A stretch of DNA of 64,000 bases from Actinomycetota bacterium (lineage in GTDB: Bacteria; Actinomycetota; Geothermincolia; Geothermincolales; RBG-13-55-18), in the NCBI GenBank assembly GCA_014360685.1, contig JACIXB010000009.1, positions 1-64,000 on the forward strand, given 5' to 3'. The translations under genes and the position numbers were made by a program. Positions 16,647 through 25,706 of the stretch are shown in pieces; position 1 is the first letter of the stretch, and each line of letters opens with the position of its first letter. The notes beneath the pieces are model-generated. The model saw nothing but the letters and a program-made list of their open reading frames with translations, did not search any database and had not been told where the DNA came from.

Positions 16647-18277
16647 AAGAACCGAAGACCCTGCACGGCGAAGACCCTGCGGCCCCCCGCCACTCTCCGG
16701 CCGTGGACCTGCTCCGCGAGCACCTGGAGTCCATAAGCGAGGAGATAGTGGACCGCGTCCGGAGAGAGGTTCCCGCCTTCGCGGAGATGCCGGAATCCTT
16801 CATGCCCCTGCTCCGGGAAGTGGGCCGCAAGGCCTGCCTGACCCTCTTCAGGGGCATGGAGGGTTCCCTCCCCCCCGACTGGAGGATGGAGGTGGGGGAA
16901 CTTCGCGGATTCGAGCTGGTGGACGTTCTGCGCGCCTTCCAGGTGGGAAGCGAGGTGGTCTGGAGCTGGGCCAAGCGGCTCTGGGAGGCGGAAGGATTCC
17001 CGGACCGCGAGCTGGTGGGGGTGGCGGAGACCATATGGGACGCCTATTTCCGGGCCGCCAACTCGGTGGCCGATGAGTACCTGCGCCACCGGCAGGCCCT
17101 GGTGAGGGAGTTCAACCGCTTCCTCAACCGGCTCCGGGCGGGCCAGGACGTGGATTACCTGGTGGGGCAGATCGTCGAGGGGGCCTGCGAGGTGCTCGGC
17201 TTCCGCCGCGCCGTGTTCTTCCGTTACGAGCACGAGATGCTCATACCCGCCGCGGCTCGGGACCGCCTGGACGAGGACTGGGGGGATGCGCTTCTCCGGG
17301 AGAAGAAGGCCTATCCCATCCACCCCCTATCGGACAGCCCGGAGGCGCAGGCCTTTTTCGCCGGGGCGGTGAAGGAGGGGCGCGGGGACGAGCCGGCGAG
17401 GACGGCCTTCCTGGACCCCTTGCCCGGTTCACGTTATTTCCTGGTTCCCGTGAACCCTCAAGGCTCTTTGAAGGGGCTCTTCTACGTGGAGGCGGAGGCG
17501 GGGATGCCGGTCACCGACAGGGACCTGGAGATGCTCGGTTCCTTCGCCGACACGGTGGGCCTGTCCCTGGAGAACGCCCGCCTGTACCAGGAGCTCATGG
17601 CCCGGAGAAAGATGATGGACCACCTCCTCTCCAGGGTGAACACCGCCCACGAGGAGGAAAGGGCCCGCATCGCGCGCGAGCTTCACGATTCCGTGGCCCA
17701 GTCCCTGCTGAAGATCATCTACACCGCGGGTTTCGCCCTCGATTTCCTCAAGGAGGACCCGAGGCTGGCGGTGGAGGAGATCGAGGAAGTGCAGCAAAGG
17801 GCCAAGGACTGCCTCCGGGAATTGCGGGCCATCATGTCCAACCTGAGGCCCACCTCCCTGGATATCCTGGGGCTACGGGAGACCATCCAGCGCTACGCCG
17901 AGCAATTCGAGGAGGAGTACGCCATCACCACCACCGTGGACCTGCAGGGGCTGGAATCCCTTTCTCCCTCCGTGGAGTTGGCCGTCTTCCGCATCCTGCA
18001 GGAGGAGCTGACCAACGTGCGCAAGCATTCCAATGCCGAATCGGTGCACATAAAGACGGAGAGAAAGGGCGACGACCTCTACCTGGTGGTGGAGGACGAC
18101 GGGATCGGTTTCGACCCCCAGTCCCTGGCCGCGGAGCAGGAAAGCGGAAAACACCTCGGCCTGGTGGCCATACGGGAGCGGGCGGAACTGCTGGGCGGGG
18201 AGATGACCATCGACTCGGAGCCCGGACGGGGAACGCGCATCATCGTGCGCATCCCCATGATGGTGGCGGGGGAATGA
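16643..18277 (+). CDS. NarL-type (HisKA_3) sensor histidine kinase with GAF domain
   Basis: A 544-residue cytosolic kinase with no transmembrane helix. An N-terminal helical region (about 1-150) precedes a GAF-like sensory domain (about 155-310). The HisKA_3 dimerisation helix has the phospho-acceptor His348 in RIARELHDSVAQS, and a HATPase_c domain follows with DDGIGFDP and the GRGTR G-box. It would autophosphorylate and pass phosphate to the response regulator that starts one base after its stop. The signal is unknown; it may arrive through the membrane protein encoded just upstream. Confidence 0.9.
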   Translation: MKEPKTLHGEDPAAPRHSPAVDLLREHLESISEEIVDRVRREVPAFAEMPESFMPLLREVGRKACLTLFRGMEGSLPPDWRMEVGELRGFELVDVLRAFQVGSEVVWSWAKRLWEAEGFPDRELVGVAETIWDAYFRAANSVADEYLRHRQALVREFNRFLNRLRAGQDVDYLVGQIVEGACEVLGFRRAVFFRYEHEMLIPAAARDRLDEDWGDALLREKKAYPIHPLSDSPEAQAFFAGAVKEGRGDEPARTAFLDPLPGSRYFLVPVNPQGSLKGLFYVEAEAGMPVTDRDLEMLGSFADTVGLSLENARLYQELMARRKMMDHLLSRVNTAHEEERARIARELHDSVAQSLLKIIYTAGFALDFLKEDPRLAVEEIEEVQQRAKDCLRELRAIMSNLRPTSLDILGLRETIQRYAEQFEEEYAITTTVDLQGLESLSPSVELAVFRILQEELTNVRKHSNAESVHIKTERKGDDLYLVVEDDGIGFDPQSLAAEQESGKHLGLVAIRERAELLGGEMTIDSEPGRGTRIIVRIPMMVAGE

Positions 18278-18278
18278 C

Positions 18279-18980
18279 ATGGCCGGCAGGGGCGAGTCGG
18301 TGAACGTGATGCTGGTTGACGACCACGAGGTGGTCCTGGAGGGCCTGATTCGTATCCTGGAGAAACAGGGAGGGATAAAGATCGTCAGCGTGGCGCGCAG
18401 CGCGGAGGAGGCCTTGGAAAAAATTGACAGGTTCCCGCCCGACGTGGTCATCGTGGACATACAGCTTCCGGGTATGAACGGGATCGAGCTCATCAGGCGC
18501 ATAAAGTCCCGGTATCCCGACATCGAGGCCATCACCCTTACCGTGTTCGACGACGAGCAGTTCGCCAAGCAGGCCATCAAGGCGGGGGCCATAGGATACG
18601 TGATCAAGGACGCCGCCAAGGAGGAGCTGGTCAAGGCGGTGCGGGCGGCGGCCAAGGGGGAATCGCTGATCTCCACCTCCGTGGCCCGCAAGCTCATCGA
18701 GGAGATCAGCGAGCCCGCCGGCAGGAAAAAGAGGGAAGAGGAATACGAGGGCCTTTCCCAGAGGGAGCTGGACGTCATCAAGTTGATGGCCCGCGGCTAC
18801 AACAACCGGCAGATAGCCGACATCCTCTTCATCAGCGAGCACACGGTGAAGGTCCACATCCGCAACATCTTCCGCAAGATCGGGGTGACGGACCGCACCA
18901 ACGCCGTGCTCTGGGCCATCGAAAGGGGGCTGGTCCTCAAGGACAAGGACACCGTCAAACCGGACAAGCCGCCCGTTTAG
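18279..18980 (+). CDS. NarL/FixJ-family response regulator
   Basis: A 233-residue regulator with a receiver domain (about 9-125: acidic pair D14/D15, phospho-acceptor D60 in VVIVD, conserved Lys in VIKDAAK) and a C-terminal LuxR-type helix-turn-helix (about 163-228; LSQRELDVIKLMARG...NRQIA...HTVKVH). It is the cognate partner of the adjacent HisKA_3 kinase. Its target promoters cannot be read from the window. Confidence 0.93.
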   Translation: MAGRGESVNVMLVDDHEVVLEGLIRILEKQGGIKIVSVARSAEEALEKIDRFPPDVVIVDIQLPGMNGIELIRRIKSRYPDIEAITLTVFDDEQFAKQAIKAGAIGYVIKDAAKEELVKAVRAAAKGESLISTSVARKLIEEISEPAGRKKREEEYEGLSQRELDVIKLMARGYNNRQIADILFISEHTVKVHIRNIFRKIGVTDRTNAVLWAIERGLVLKDKDTVKPDKPPV

Positions 18981-19156
18981 GGAACGCCCCGCCCGCCCTA
19001 CCCTCTGCCGGCCCTGCCGCGCGCTCGGCATCCTTCCCGGTCTTCCCGCTTTCCCCGGCCGGGGGCAGACTGTGCCCGTGCCGCGCGGAGGATACAGGCC
19101 GCCAAGGTGGGTGACGCGCTTTGCTGTCTCGCTCCGTCCGGAGGTAGCCCGAGGCC

Positions 19157-20296
19157 TCAGAAGGGCAGGATGACCCGCAGGGCGGCGGGAAGGTCCGCCG
19201 GCGCCGCCAGGCTGGAGACGGGAAGGAAAGGCCCCTGGATGCGGGGGCCCACCAGGTAATTCCAGGTGGAGTCCCCCCGGCTCCGGTATTCCACCTCGGG
19301 GACCTCTTTTTCCAAACCCTGGAAAACGCCCCCCAGCTTCCAGGACAGCAGCTGCGGGAAGGGCACCCCCTCGATGAGGGCGTCGATGAGGAAGGGCTTG
19401 CGGCTCACCCTCTTGGGCTTTCCCCAGCCGAGGACGGGTAGGCCCATGAAGAAGTTGCGGTAGGCGGTCTTGTAGTTACCGCCGGGAGGCGAGGCGTGTG
19501 CCCTGGCCGTCCTGGTGGTTATCAAGTCCGCGAGGGAGGGGGGGAGCTCCTCCCGGCGCGACCCGCTTATCTCCTGGAGGACTTCCTCCCATCCCCGCAC
19601 CGAGGTTATCACCAGGCGCCGGTGGTCGTTGGGGCGGTATATGGTTCCCAGGTCGGGGTCCCACCTGATCTCCATGGGAAAAACGGGCAATCGGCACCGT
19701 TCGCAGACCTCGAGGTCGTAATCGCGCTCCGGGCGCCGGGAAGGGGTCTCCTTCCCCTGGGGCCAGGCACGCCGCTCCACGGTCTTCACCGTCACCTCGT
19801 ATTCCGTCTCCGACACCTCGGCCATGGAGACCAGGGCTTCCACCCCGAAGAGCCCTTCCCAGAAACCCCAGAGGTCCCCGGCCAGAAGGTGGGGATGGTA
19901 GGGATGACGCACCTTCACCTTCATCTCCCGTCTCGGCTTGAGGGCGGTGACGGAGAGGTTGCCGCTTCCGTAGAAGGCCGCCTCCCTCAGAGCTTCGCGG
20001 ATCAACCTCGCCGCCCACGGGCGTCGGGCCAGCAGGCGTCGGCGAGCTCTTCCCAGCTGCGAGAGGATCTCGCTTCGCGTGAAGGAGCGGCGTTTCTCGC
20101 GCAGGGTGTCCAATAATTCCTCGCCCCGGAGCTTAACGCCCTCGGTCAGGATGAGGGAGATCTCCTCGTGTTCCAGGAAGATGAGCCGGTCGGACCTCTT
20201 TTCACGGAAATATATCCCGCCGTCCTCGGCCCAGACCAGTCTCCGGTTGAGGGCCAGGGGAAGGCCGCACGATGGACAGTTTTGGGAATCGCTCAT
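19157..20296 (-). CDS. Two-module zinc-ribbon protein, V4R-like core (family B)
   Basis: This 379-residue soluble protein shares the plan of the gene at 13529-14596. There is an N-terminal CPSC knuckle (7-10) followed by WAEDGGIYF and an RLIFLEHEEI strand, then a YGSGN element, a HLLAGDLWGFWEG segment matching the other protein's CGDLAGSF region, and a second CERC knuckle followed by RWDPDLGTIY and RRLVI. The C-terminus is longer and Pro/Lys-rich. The start at 20296 follows GAGGTGGAAG. The two genes face each other across the two-component operon. Function unknown. Confidence 0.6.
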   Translation of the reverse strand: MSDSQNCPSCGLPLALNRRLVWAEDGGIYFREKRSDRLIFLEHEEISLILTEGVKLRGEELLDTLREKRRSFTRSEILSQLGRARRRLLARRPWAARLIREALREAAFYGSGNLSVTALKPRREMKVKVRHPYHPHLLAGDLWGFWEGLFGVEALVSMAEVSETEYEVTVKTVERRAWPQGKETPSRRPERDYDLEVCERCRLPVFPMEIRWDPDLGTIYRPNDHRRLVITSVRGWEEVLQEISGSRREELPPSLADLITTRTARAHASPPGGNYKTAYRNFFMGLPVLGWGKPKRVSRKPFLIDALIEGVPFPQLLSWKLGGVFQGLEKEVPEVEYRSRGDSTWNYLVGPRIQGPFLPVSSLAAPADLPAALRVILPF

Positions 20297-20440
20297 CTTC
20301 CACCTCTTGACAAAAGGTTAATGGAGGAGGAAAACGGGCGCAACCGCGACTTCGACGAGGTTTCTTTCCTGTTTTGGAGATCCGCCCTTCACCCCGCGCG
20401 GTCTTTGTAAGAAAATCGGTGGGGGGATTGAAAATGTGGA

Positions 20441-20473
20441 AAACGGAAAAGGCCCCGCAGGGGGAACGGGGCC
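20441..20473 (-). terminator. Intrinsic terminator-like hairpin, minus strand
   Basis: GGCCCCG (20451-20457) pairs with CGGGGCC (20467-20473). On the minus strand the stem is followed by TTTTCCGTTT, while the plus strand has no T-run. It therefore points to a leftward transcript, although no gene with that orientation lies just upstream. Confidence 0.6.
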
Positions 20474-20830
20474 TTCCGCTGATGCGGACTCCATTGGGGA
20501 TTCAGGGGATACCTCAGGGATGATCGGCTGAGCTGCGATCGTGCTGCGATCCTTGCTGCTTTCCCTGCTGCGACTGGTCTGCGTCTGTACTTCAAACTTT
20601 GCGTCATGGGCGAGGGCTTTAAGTAGTCCGTCTGGGCTGCATTCGATGTAATGGGGTAGATGGCTGTCTCGGCTAGTCGGCTTCGGATGGTGCTAGGGGA
20701 ATGCTATTGCGTCTACTTAAGGGGGCTGCGACTATTGCGTAACCGGCTCGCCCACGACGTCAATCTTCTTCTCTGGCACTATATCCCCGGGGTCCGCTTG
20801 GGGCCTTTTTCAAGGTTCTTTCACCGATAA
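20441..20830 (-). ncRNA. Candidate structured RNA or gene relic ending in a terminator
   Basis: About 390 bp with no credible gene, yet clearly patterned. Read leftward it contains repeated CGCAGCA and ACGCAATAG motifs, a 15-codon GTG-started frame (20779-20732, ending EPVTQ), and a stretch free of stops in one frame, and it ends at a strong hairpin with a T-rich tail. It does not show the tRNA-like ends of tmRNA or the conserved cores of RNase P or SRP RNA as far as I can judge. It could be an uncharacterised small RNA, a leader, or the relic of a protein gene. Confidence 0.3.
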
Positions 20831-21281
20831 ACAACATAAAAAAGACGGGGACGGAATACCATTCCTCGAAGGTATTAATTTAAACCGCAAAAAATAATAC
20901 TCCGGTATTAGTGTTCGGGGACGCCGAAAGGCCCTGAGCCCGCGGTTTCCGCGGCCATCCGAAGGCCATTTCCGGCCCATCTTTCCTGGCACGACGGGGT
21001 ATTCGCGGGCCGGATGGAGTCCGCCGGGAGGCCGTTGGGGGCCCGACTTTTCAACCCACGCCATTCGGTCGACGGGCTATCCGCGGGCCGGGGGATGCCG
21101 CCGGTAGGGCATCGAGGGTCGAGGATGGCCGGGCGGGCCGCGTGCCCTTTTCTGGTACCATAAGGGAAGCGGAGGAAAAAGCGTTAGAGCGGGTGTTCGC
21201 CGCGAGATCGAGAAGGGACCGAACGGGCGAACGCCGGGCTCCAAGAGGAGGTGGTATCCACGGCCTCCCGCGGCCCGGTAG
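20831..21281. other. Intergenic stretch with short A/T-rich inverted repeats
   Basis: AATACC (20855-20860) pairs with GGTATT (20871-20876), and AATAC (20896-20900) with GTATT (20905-20909). Together they give four related half-sites within 55 bp of locally A/T-rich DNA. A weak TGG-TACCAT extended -10 (21154-21161) could serve the metalloprotease-like gene downstream. Confidence 0.4.
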
Positions 21282-22553
21282 ATGAGAGAGCGGCGCCTGA
21301 ACATACCGCCGGGAGAGGTGAAGCAGTTGTCCTACGAGACGGAGAACCCCTGGGACCGCAGCCTGCGGGAGGTGAACCGCTTCATGGAGGCGGTGGCCCG
21401 CAAGATCCCCGTCATCCGTTCCCTGCGGGAGGCCTTTGCCGGGGAAGGGGACGGGTTCATCGACTGGGAGCAGGCCAAGGAGATAGCCAAGCTGGTGGCG
21501 GAGTCGGAGGGCGTCGCCCCGGCTCCGGGGCTCGAGGTGCGCGAGCAATTCGAGGCCATGCGCCGGCGCAGCGAGAAGCTGGTCAGGTCCTTCACCGGGC
21601 TGCGGCCGCTGGAGGAGGTCGGGCCCCTGTTCGTCTTCGACCGCCCCCAGTGGATAGAGGCCAACCTCTCCAGCTTCAAGCTCATCTTCGAGCCCCTGGC
21701 GGAGAGCTACGCCAAGACCCTCCATCGCCTGGAGGAACAGAGGGACCGGCAGTACCGGCTGGGACGCAAGTTCACCAGGGGTTTGCTCACCGCCCAGCTG
21801 GGGATGGTCATGGGCTACCTGGCGCGCAGCGTGCTGGGCCAGTTCGACCTCGGGCTTCCCCGGCTGGAGGACAGCGGGAAGCTGTACATCGTGTACCCCA
21901 ACCTGCTCAAGGCGGAGGACAAGATGCGGCTCAACCCCGCCGATTTCCGGCTGTGGATCACCCTCCACGAGGTGACCCACGGCTTCGAGTTCGCTTCCCA
22001 TCCGTGGTTGAGGGAGTACCTCAGGTCGCTCATGGAGCGTTATTTCCGCAGCGTTTCCTTGCGCCTGGAGGACATGAGCCTGAACTTGAGGCCCGGGGAG
22101 CTGAGGGACGCTCGGCGCCTCAACGAGATAATCGGGCAGGGGGGCCTGATGTCCATCATCCATACCCCCGAGCAGCGGGAGATCCTGGATCGCATCCAGG
22201 CTTTCATGTCCCTGGTGGAGGGGTACAGCAACCTGGTCATGGACATGGTGGGCCGGGAGATCATCCCCACCTACAAGCAGATGAGCATCGCCTTCCGCCA
22301 CCGGCGCGACTCCAAGTCCGGGGCGGAGCGCCTGGTGGAGAGGATGCTGGGGTTCGACCTCAAGCTGCAGCAGTACCAGGTGGGAGAACTATTCTGCCGC
22401 GAGGTGGAGGAGAAGAAAGGCCTGGAGTTCCTCAACCTGGCCTGGAAAAGGGAGGAAAACCTTCCCACAGCGGAGGAGATCCGCCGTCCCTACCTGTGGA
22501 TAGAGCGCCTGGAAAGGCAGGAGGGCCACCGGATCATCTACCACCGGATCTGA
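21282..22553 (+). CDS. Zinc-dependent metalloprotease-like protein (DUF2342 family)
   Basis: A 423-residue protein of a family nearly restricted to actinobacteria and sometimes annotated as F420-biosynthesis associated. It carries an HEVTH zinc-binding motif (residues 230-234, at about 21969) within the segment ITLHEVTHGFEFA, consistent with a gluzincin-type fold. A substrate has not been established for the family. The ATG at 21282 lacks a ribosome-binding site, while an in-frame TTG at 21327 follows GGGAGAGG; the true N-terminus may be 15 residues shorter. Confidence 0.8.
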   Translation: MRERRLNIPPGEVKQLSYETENPWDRSLREVNRFMEAVARKIPVIRSLREAFAGEGDGFIDWEQAKEIAKLVAESEGVAPAPGLEVREQFEAMRRRSEKLVRSFTGLRPLEEVGPLFVFDRPQWIEANLSSFKLIFEPLAESYAKTLHRLEEQRDRQYRLGRKFTRGLLTAQLGMVMGYLARSVLGQFDLGLPRLEDSGKLYIVYPNLLKAEDKMRLNPADFRLWITLHEVTHGFEFASHPWLREYLRSLMERYFRSVSLRLEDMSLNLRPGELRDARRLNEIIGQGGLMSIIHTPEQREILDRIQAFMSLVEGYSNLVMDMVGREIIPTYKQMSIAFRHRRDSKSGAERLVERMLGFDLKLQQYQVGELFCREVEEKKGLEFLNLAWKREENLPTAEEIRRPYLWIERLERQEGHRIIYHRI

Positions 22554-22631
22554 CCGGGACTGGACATGCCGCCCTTTCCTCTCGCCCATTCCCTACGGCC
22601 GGCCGGGCGCCCGGGGGAGTGGGCCCGTGTA

Positions 22632-23687
22632 TCACCCCTGGGCGAGCAACCAGGCGGCCAAGGTGACCACGCGGGTCACCTTGAGGAGGCCCTCGCTGTT
22701 CATCCTCTCCGGGGTGTCGGTCACGCGGTGGAAATCCGGGTGCTCGGAGCGCTCAAACCATGACCAGTCGCAGGTAACGGCGGGCACGTGGTACATGAAG
22801 AAGGTCCCCGCGGAAGACCCGGGGTCCGCGCCGCCCAGCTCCAGGGTGACCCCCAGGATCTCGGCCGCCTCCTCCAGCGCCTTGACCGTCTCCCGGTTGG
22901 GGCGGTAGTTGAGATCCCAGACGTCCATGTAATCCCCGTCCCCGGCGGCAAGACCTTCCAGGTTGATGATCCTGGCGCGCTCCCGAAGGCCCCTCTCCTC
23001 TATGGCTTCGGCCAGGGCGGAGGCCCCGTACCCCCCGCATTCCTCCCCTCCCAGCAAGGCGAAGACCAGGGTCTTCCCGGGTGGTTCTTCCAGGGAGACC
23101 AGGACCCTCGCCGCTTCCAGCACGGCGGCCGTCCCGGAGGCGTTGTAGTCCGCTCCCGGGTAGACCTCCCCGCTCTGCGGGTCGCGTCCCAGGCCGTCGT
23201 AGTTGGCGGTGAGGATGATCATGTCCTCCGCCTCCCCCCTTAGCATGCCCAGGATGTTGGACGCTTCCACCACCTCGCCGGGCTGGGTCTCCCGGTCCAG
23301 GTAGCAGCGGTCGGCGGGAACCTGGAAGGATTGGCGGAAGTCCGTGAGGCCCAGAGGGCTTACCGGCTCCAGGCCCAGTTCCTGGAGACGCTCGCAGAGG
23401 TACCCCTCGAGCATGGCGCTCTGCGGGGAGCCCGTGGCCCGCCCGGCCAGTTCCTCGCCGGCCAGGAAACGCACGGTCTCCATCATGCGGGAGATGTCCA
23501 CCATGCCTGTGATGCGCTCCGCAAGGACGTCGCTTACCTCCCCCTCCGGCGGGGAAGTGGCGTTCCCGCAGCCGACCGCAAGGGCCAGGGCGGCCAGGAG
23601 CAGTGCCGAAACCACCACTTTCAGAGGGGATGGCCTGGTAGTCGCTTTCAGCCGCGAACGCCCACGGAATGGCACCTTGAGATCCAT
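22632..23687 (-). CDS. M28 peptidase-like lipoprotein with altered metal site
   Basis: A 351-residue exported protein. A Lys/Arg-rich start and hydrophobic segment end in the lipobox LAVGC (Cys40), so it should be a lipoprotein. The rest has the M28 (aminopeptidase Y/S-like) fold. At the five usual zinc ligands it reads: His of HxD replaced by Asn162 (ANYDG), bridging Asp replaced by Tyr181 (GADYNASG), Glu pair kept (E215-E216), Asp of INLD replaced by Glu244, and the last His kept (H320). Three of five are changed, so peptidase activity is doubtful. The start follows GGGAAGGG. Confidence 0.75.
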   Translation of the reverse strand: MDLKVPFRGRSRLKATTRPSPLKVVVSALLLAALALAVGCGNATSPPEGEVSDVLAERITGMVDISRMMETVRFLAGEELAGRATGSPQSAMLEGYLCERLQELGLEPVSPLGLTDFRQSFQVPADRCYLDRETQPGEVVEASNILGMLRGEAEDMIILTANYDGLGRDPQSGEVYPGADYNASGTAAVLEAARVLVSLEEPPGKTLVFALLGGEECGGYGASALAEAIEERGLRERARIINLEGLAAGDGDYMDVWDLNYRPNRETVKALEEAAEILGVTLELGGADPGSSAGTFFMYHVPAVTCDWSWFERSEHPDFHRVTDTPERMNSEGLLKVTRVVTLAAWLLAQG

Positions 23688-23747
23688 GTTCGCTTATCCC
23701 TTCCCGCCCTCCCCCCGGCACGCTCCATAGCCGAGTTGTGGCTTCCC

Positions 23748-23860
23748 GGTGATGTTCTCATTCCCTTTATCTTTCCCCGCCGAAACAGGCGATCCGGATT
23801 ACCGGCGGTGCCTTCAGGCCGAGGGTGATGTTCTCAACCCTCGATCCTTCCCCGCCAAGC
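23748..23860. repeat. Imperfect direct repeat upstream of the M28 homologue
   Basis: GGTGATGTTCTCA at 23748-23760 recurs at 23824-23836 (offset 76), and each copy is followed by a similar C/T-rich stretch containing TTCCCCGCC. It lies 60-170 bp upstream of the leftward M28-like gene, in its likely leader or promoter region. Confidence 0.6.
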
Positions 23861-23929
23861 CCTTCGACATTCGCTGTCCTGGACTCCCCGGGACCGGCAG
23901 CCGGCGGGGATTTCCGGCCCGGGCTCGAC

Positions 23930-24814
23930 TCAATCCTCCTTCCGGTCCCGTTTTCGCCCTTTCTTCCTCCCCTTTCTGGCGTTACGGGGTTCCTTCCAGG
24001 GGGCGGGAGGAGGCGGCGAAGCGTCCCGGCGCCTTTTCACCCGCATGGTGGGCCTGGAGGAGGTTCCCACCACTGGCTTTACCTTCCCCGGGTTGGACCT
24101 TTTTCTCAACCCGTGCATGAGGGCCAGCACCACCAGCAGCACCAAGGCCGGGATGCCCACGGCCAGGAGAAGGATCAGCCACCAGTTGACGCCGGAAGGT
24201 AGGGGGCCGGATATTTCCTCCTCCACCTCCCTTGGAGTCACCCCCAGTGCTTTGAAGGCGTCCTCGGGTTGGGCGCCGGTTTCCTCCAGGTCCACGAAAA
24301 CCCCTATCTTCTCTATCCCGGTCACTTCCCTCAAGGTCTTCACCAACTGGGCCAGGGCCCGGATGGCCCGCTCGCGGTCCCCGGAGAGCTCCATGAGCTC
24401 GCTGGACAGGTTGACGCTGAACTCGCTGCGGTCCTGTTTTACCGTGGTGTACCGGAGCTTGACGCCCTCGGGGATGTAGGTGACGTAGCCCTGCGCCTTT
24501 TCCTCCTCCTTGGGGCCGTTGAGCAGTTCCATGACCGTGAACTCCGCGGCCTGCGGTCCGGCGGCCACCTCCCTCGCCACCGGGGTCAGGACTCCATCCA
24601 GGTAGAAGTAGACCTGTCCGGCCTGAGAAACCCCTTCGCCGGGGGTCTCGGGTACGGGGGGAGTCTCCTCCTGGGCCCGCGCCCACCTCCCTCCCGGGTT
24701 GAGGAGGAGCAGCAGGAGGCATAACGCCGCGGCGGTTATCGAGGCGGCAGGAGTGACCAATGGAGCGGCGTGCCTTATCCCGTCGTCGGGTATCCGCTTC
24801 TTCCTGATTTTCAT
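23930..24814 (-). CDS. GerMN-domain membrane protein
   Basis: About 294 residues: a hydrophobic signal/anchor (about 20-38), a GerMN domain (about 60-178) as found in GerM and LpqB-type envelope proteins, a second transmembrane helix (about 207-232), and a strongly basic C-terminal tail of about 60 residues that should face the cytoplasm. GerMN domains act outside the membrane in cell-wall or sporulation contexts; the ligand is unknown. The ATG at 24814 sits nine bases after CCGAGG; a GTG and another ATG lie just upstream but too close to that site. Confidence 0.75.
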   Translation of the reverse strand: MKIRKKRIPDDGIRHAAPLVTPAASITAAALCLLLLLLNPGGRWARAQEETPPVPETPGEGVSQAGQVYFYLDGVLTPVAREVAAGPQAAEFTVMELLNGPKEEEKAQGYVTYIPEGVKLRYTTVKQDRSEFSVNLSSELMELSGDRERAIRALAQLVKTLREVTGIEKIGVFVDLEETGAQPEDAFKALGVTPREVEEEISGPLPSGVNWWLILLLAVGIPALVLLVVLALMHGLRKRSNPGKVKPVVGTSSRPTMRVKRRRDASPPPPAPWKEPRNARKGRKKGRKRDRKED

Positions 24815-25706
24815 ACTCATCACCTCGGGTCCTTGATTAATATCCCGAGGGGTAAAGGCGGACCGTTGTCTCCGGTGTTCACCCTTACCATCAAGCTCCT
24901 CCCGTGCTTTCCTTCATGATTACGATTCCTTATGTCTATATGCGCGGAGGCCTCGTATCCGAGTCATCTTGAAGGTCCGGCATGCCCTTCAAGCGGATAC
25001 ACGGGCACTGTCCCCGTGACCTTACACGTCCTTTATTCGCTCCGCGGCCTTTGCTCGACGCGACAACTGGAAGCGGCTTTCCGAGCCCTCTTCTCAATGG
25101 CGCTGGCCAGGACGCGACCCGAACCGGTATGGTTCCGGAAGGAGGCCTTAAGCTTCATTTCCGGCCCCCTTCCGGATCGCGTCCCCTAAATTGTATGAGG
25201 GCGCGGTTTGCCAGGCAAGCTGAAATGGGGGATCCGGTGAAGGCACGCTCAACCCCATTGCTTTTGAACCCGTTTGTTCCGATCTCGGATCTTCGTCGGT
25301 CTCCCCCGACAAGGTATGATCCGGATAGGAGGAATGGGAGGGCACCGGTGGGATGGAGAGGCGGAACGCGTTCCTCGATGGAACCCCGGCTCACAGTCCC
25401 GCTCAAGGACGCCTTATGAGATGGAGGACGAAAGCGCCCCCCTCGTTGGAGCCCGGTGGCTTGGGACCGAAGGCCTTCCGGTCTCCCCCGACAGGTATGA
25501 TTAGAAAAAGGCGGATGTGGCTATAATTACTCAGATGAGTGAAAAAAGGTGGTTTTACCTTCCCTCCGGGACATGTAAAGGGGGTTGGAACGAGCTGAGG
25601 TGAAGAGGAAGCGTTTTTTGCCGAGATGCCGTCTCGTTTATACCCTGTCGTTTATCACGGCTTCGTGTCTCTCGGCTCCTAAGGGGGCATGGCGAAAGGG
25701 GGAACC
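24815..25706. other. Long intergenic region with a duplicated promoter-like segment
   Basis: About 890 bp without a supported gene. A 14-base core GGTCTCCCCCGACA plus GGTATGAT is present at 25297-25320 and 25479-25502 (offset 182, one-base indel). Each copy ends in TATGAT, close to a -10 box. A further TATAAT at 25522-25527 is the nearest promoter candidate for the lipoprotein gene downstream. Confidence 0.5.

Noticed and set aside
20389..20607. Minus-strand frame of 72 codons over the terminator hairpin
   Set aside because: No ribosome-binding site, and it reads through a strong terminator-like hairpin.
20441..20830. tmRNA, RNase P RNA or SRP RNA
   Set aside because: The CCA-ended tRNA-like domain, the T-arm and the known conserved cores were not found on either strand.
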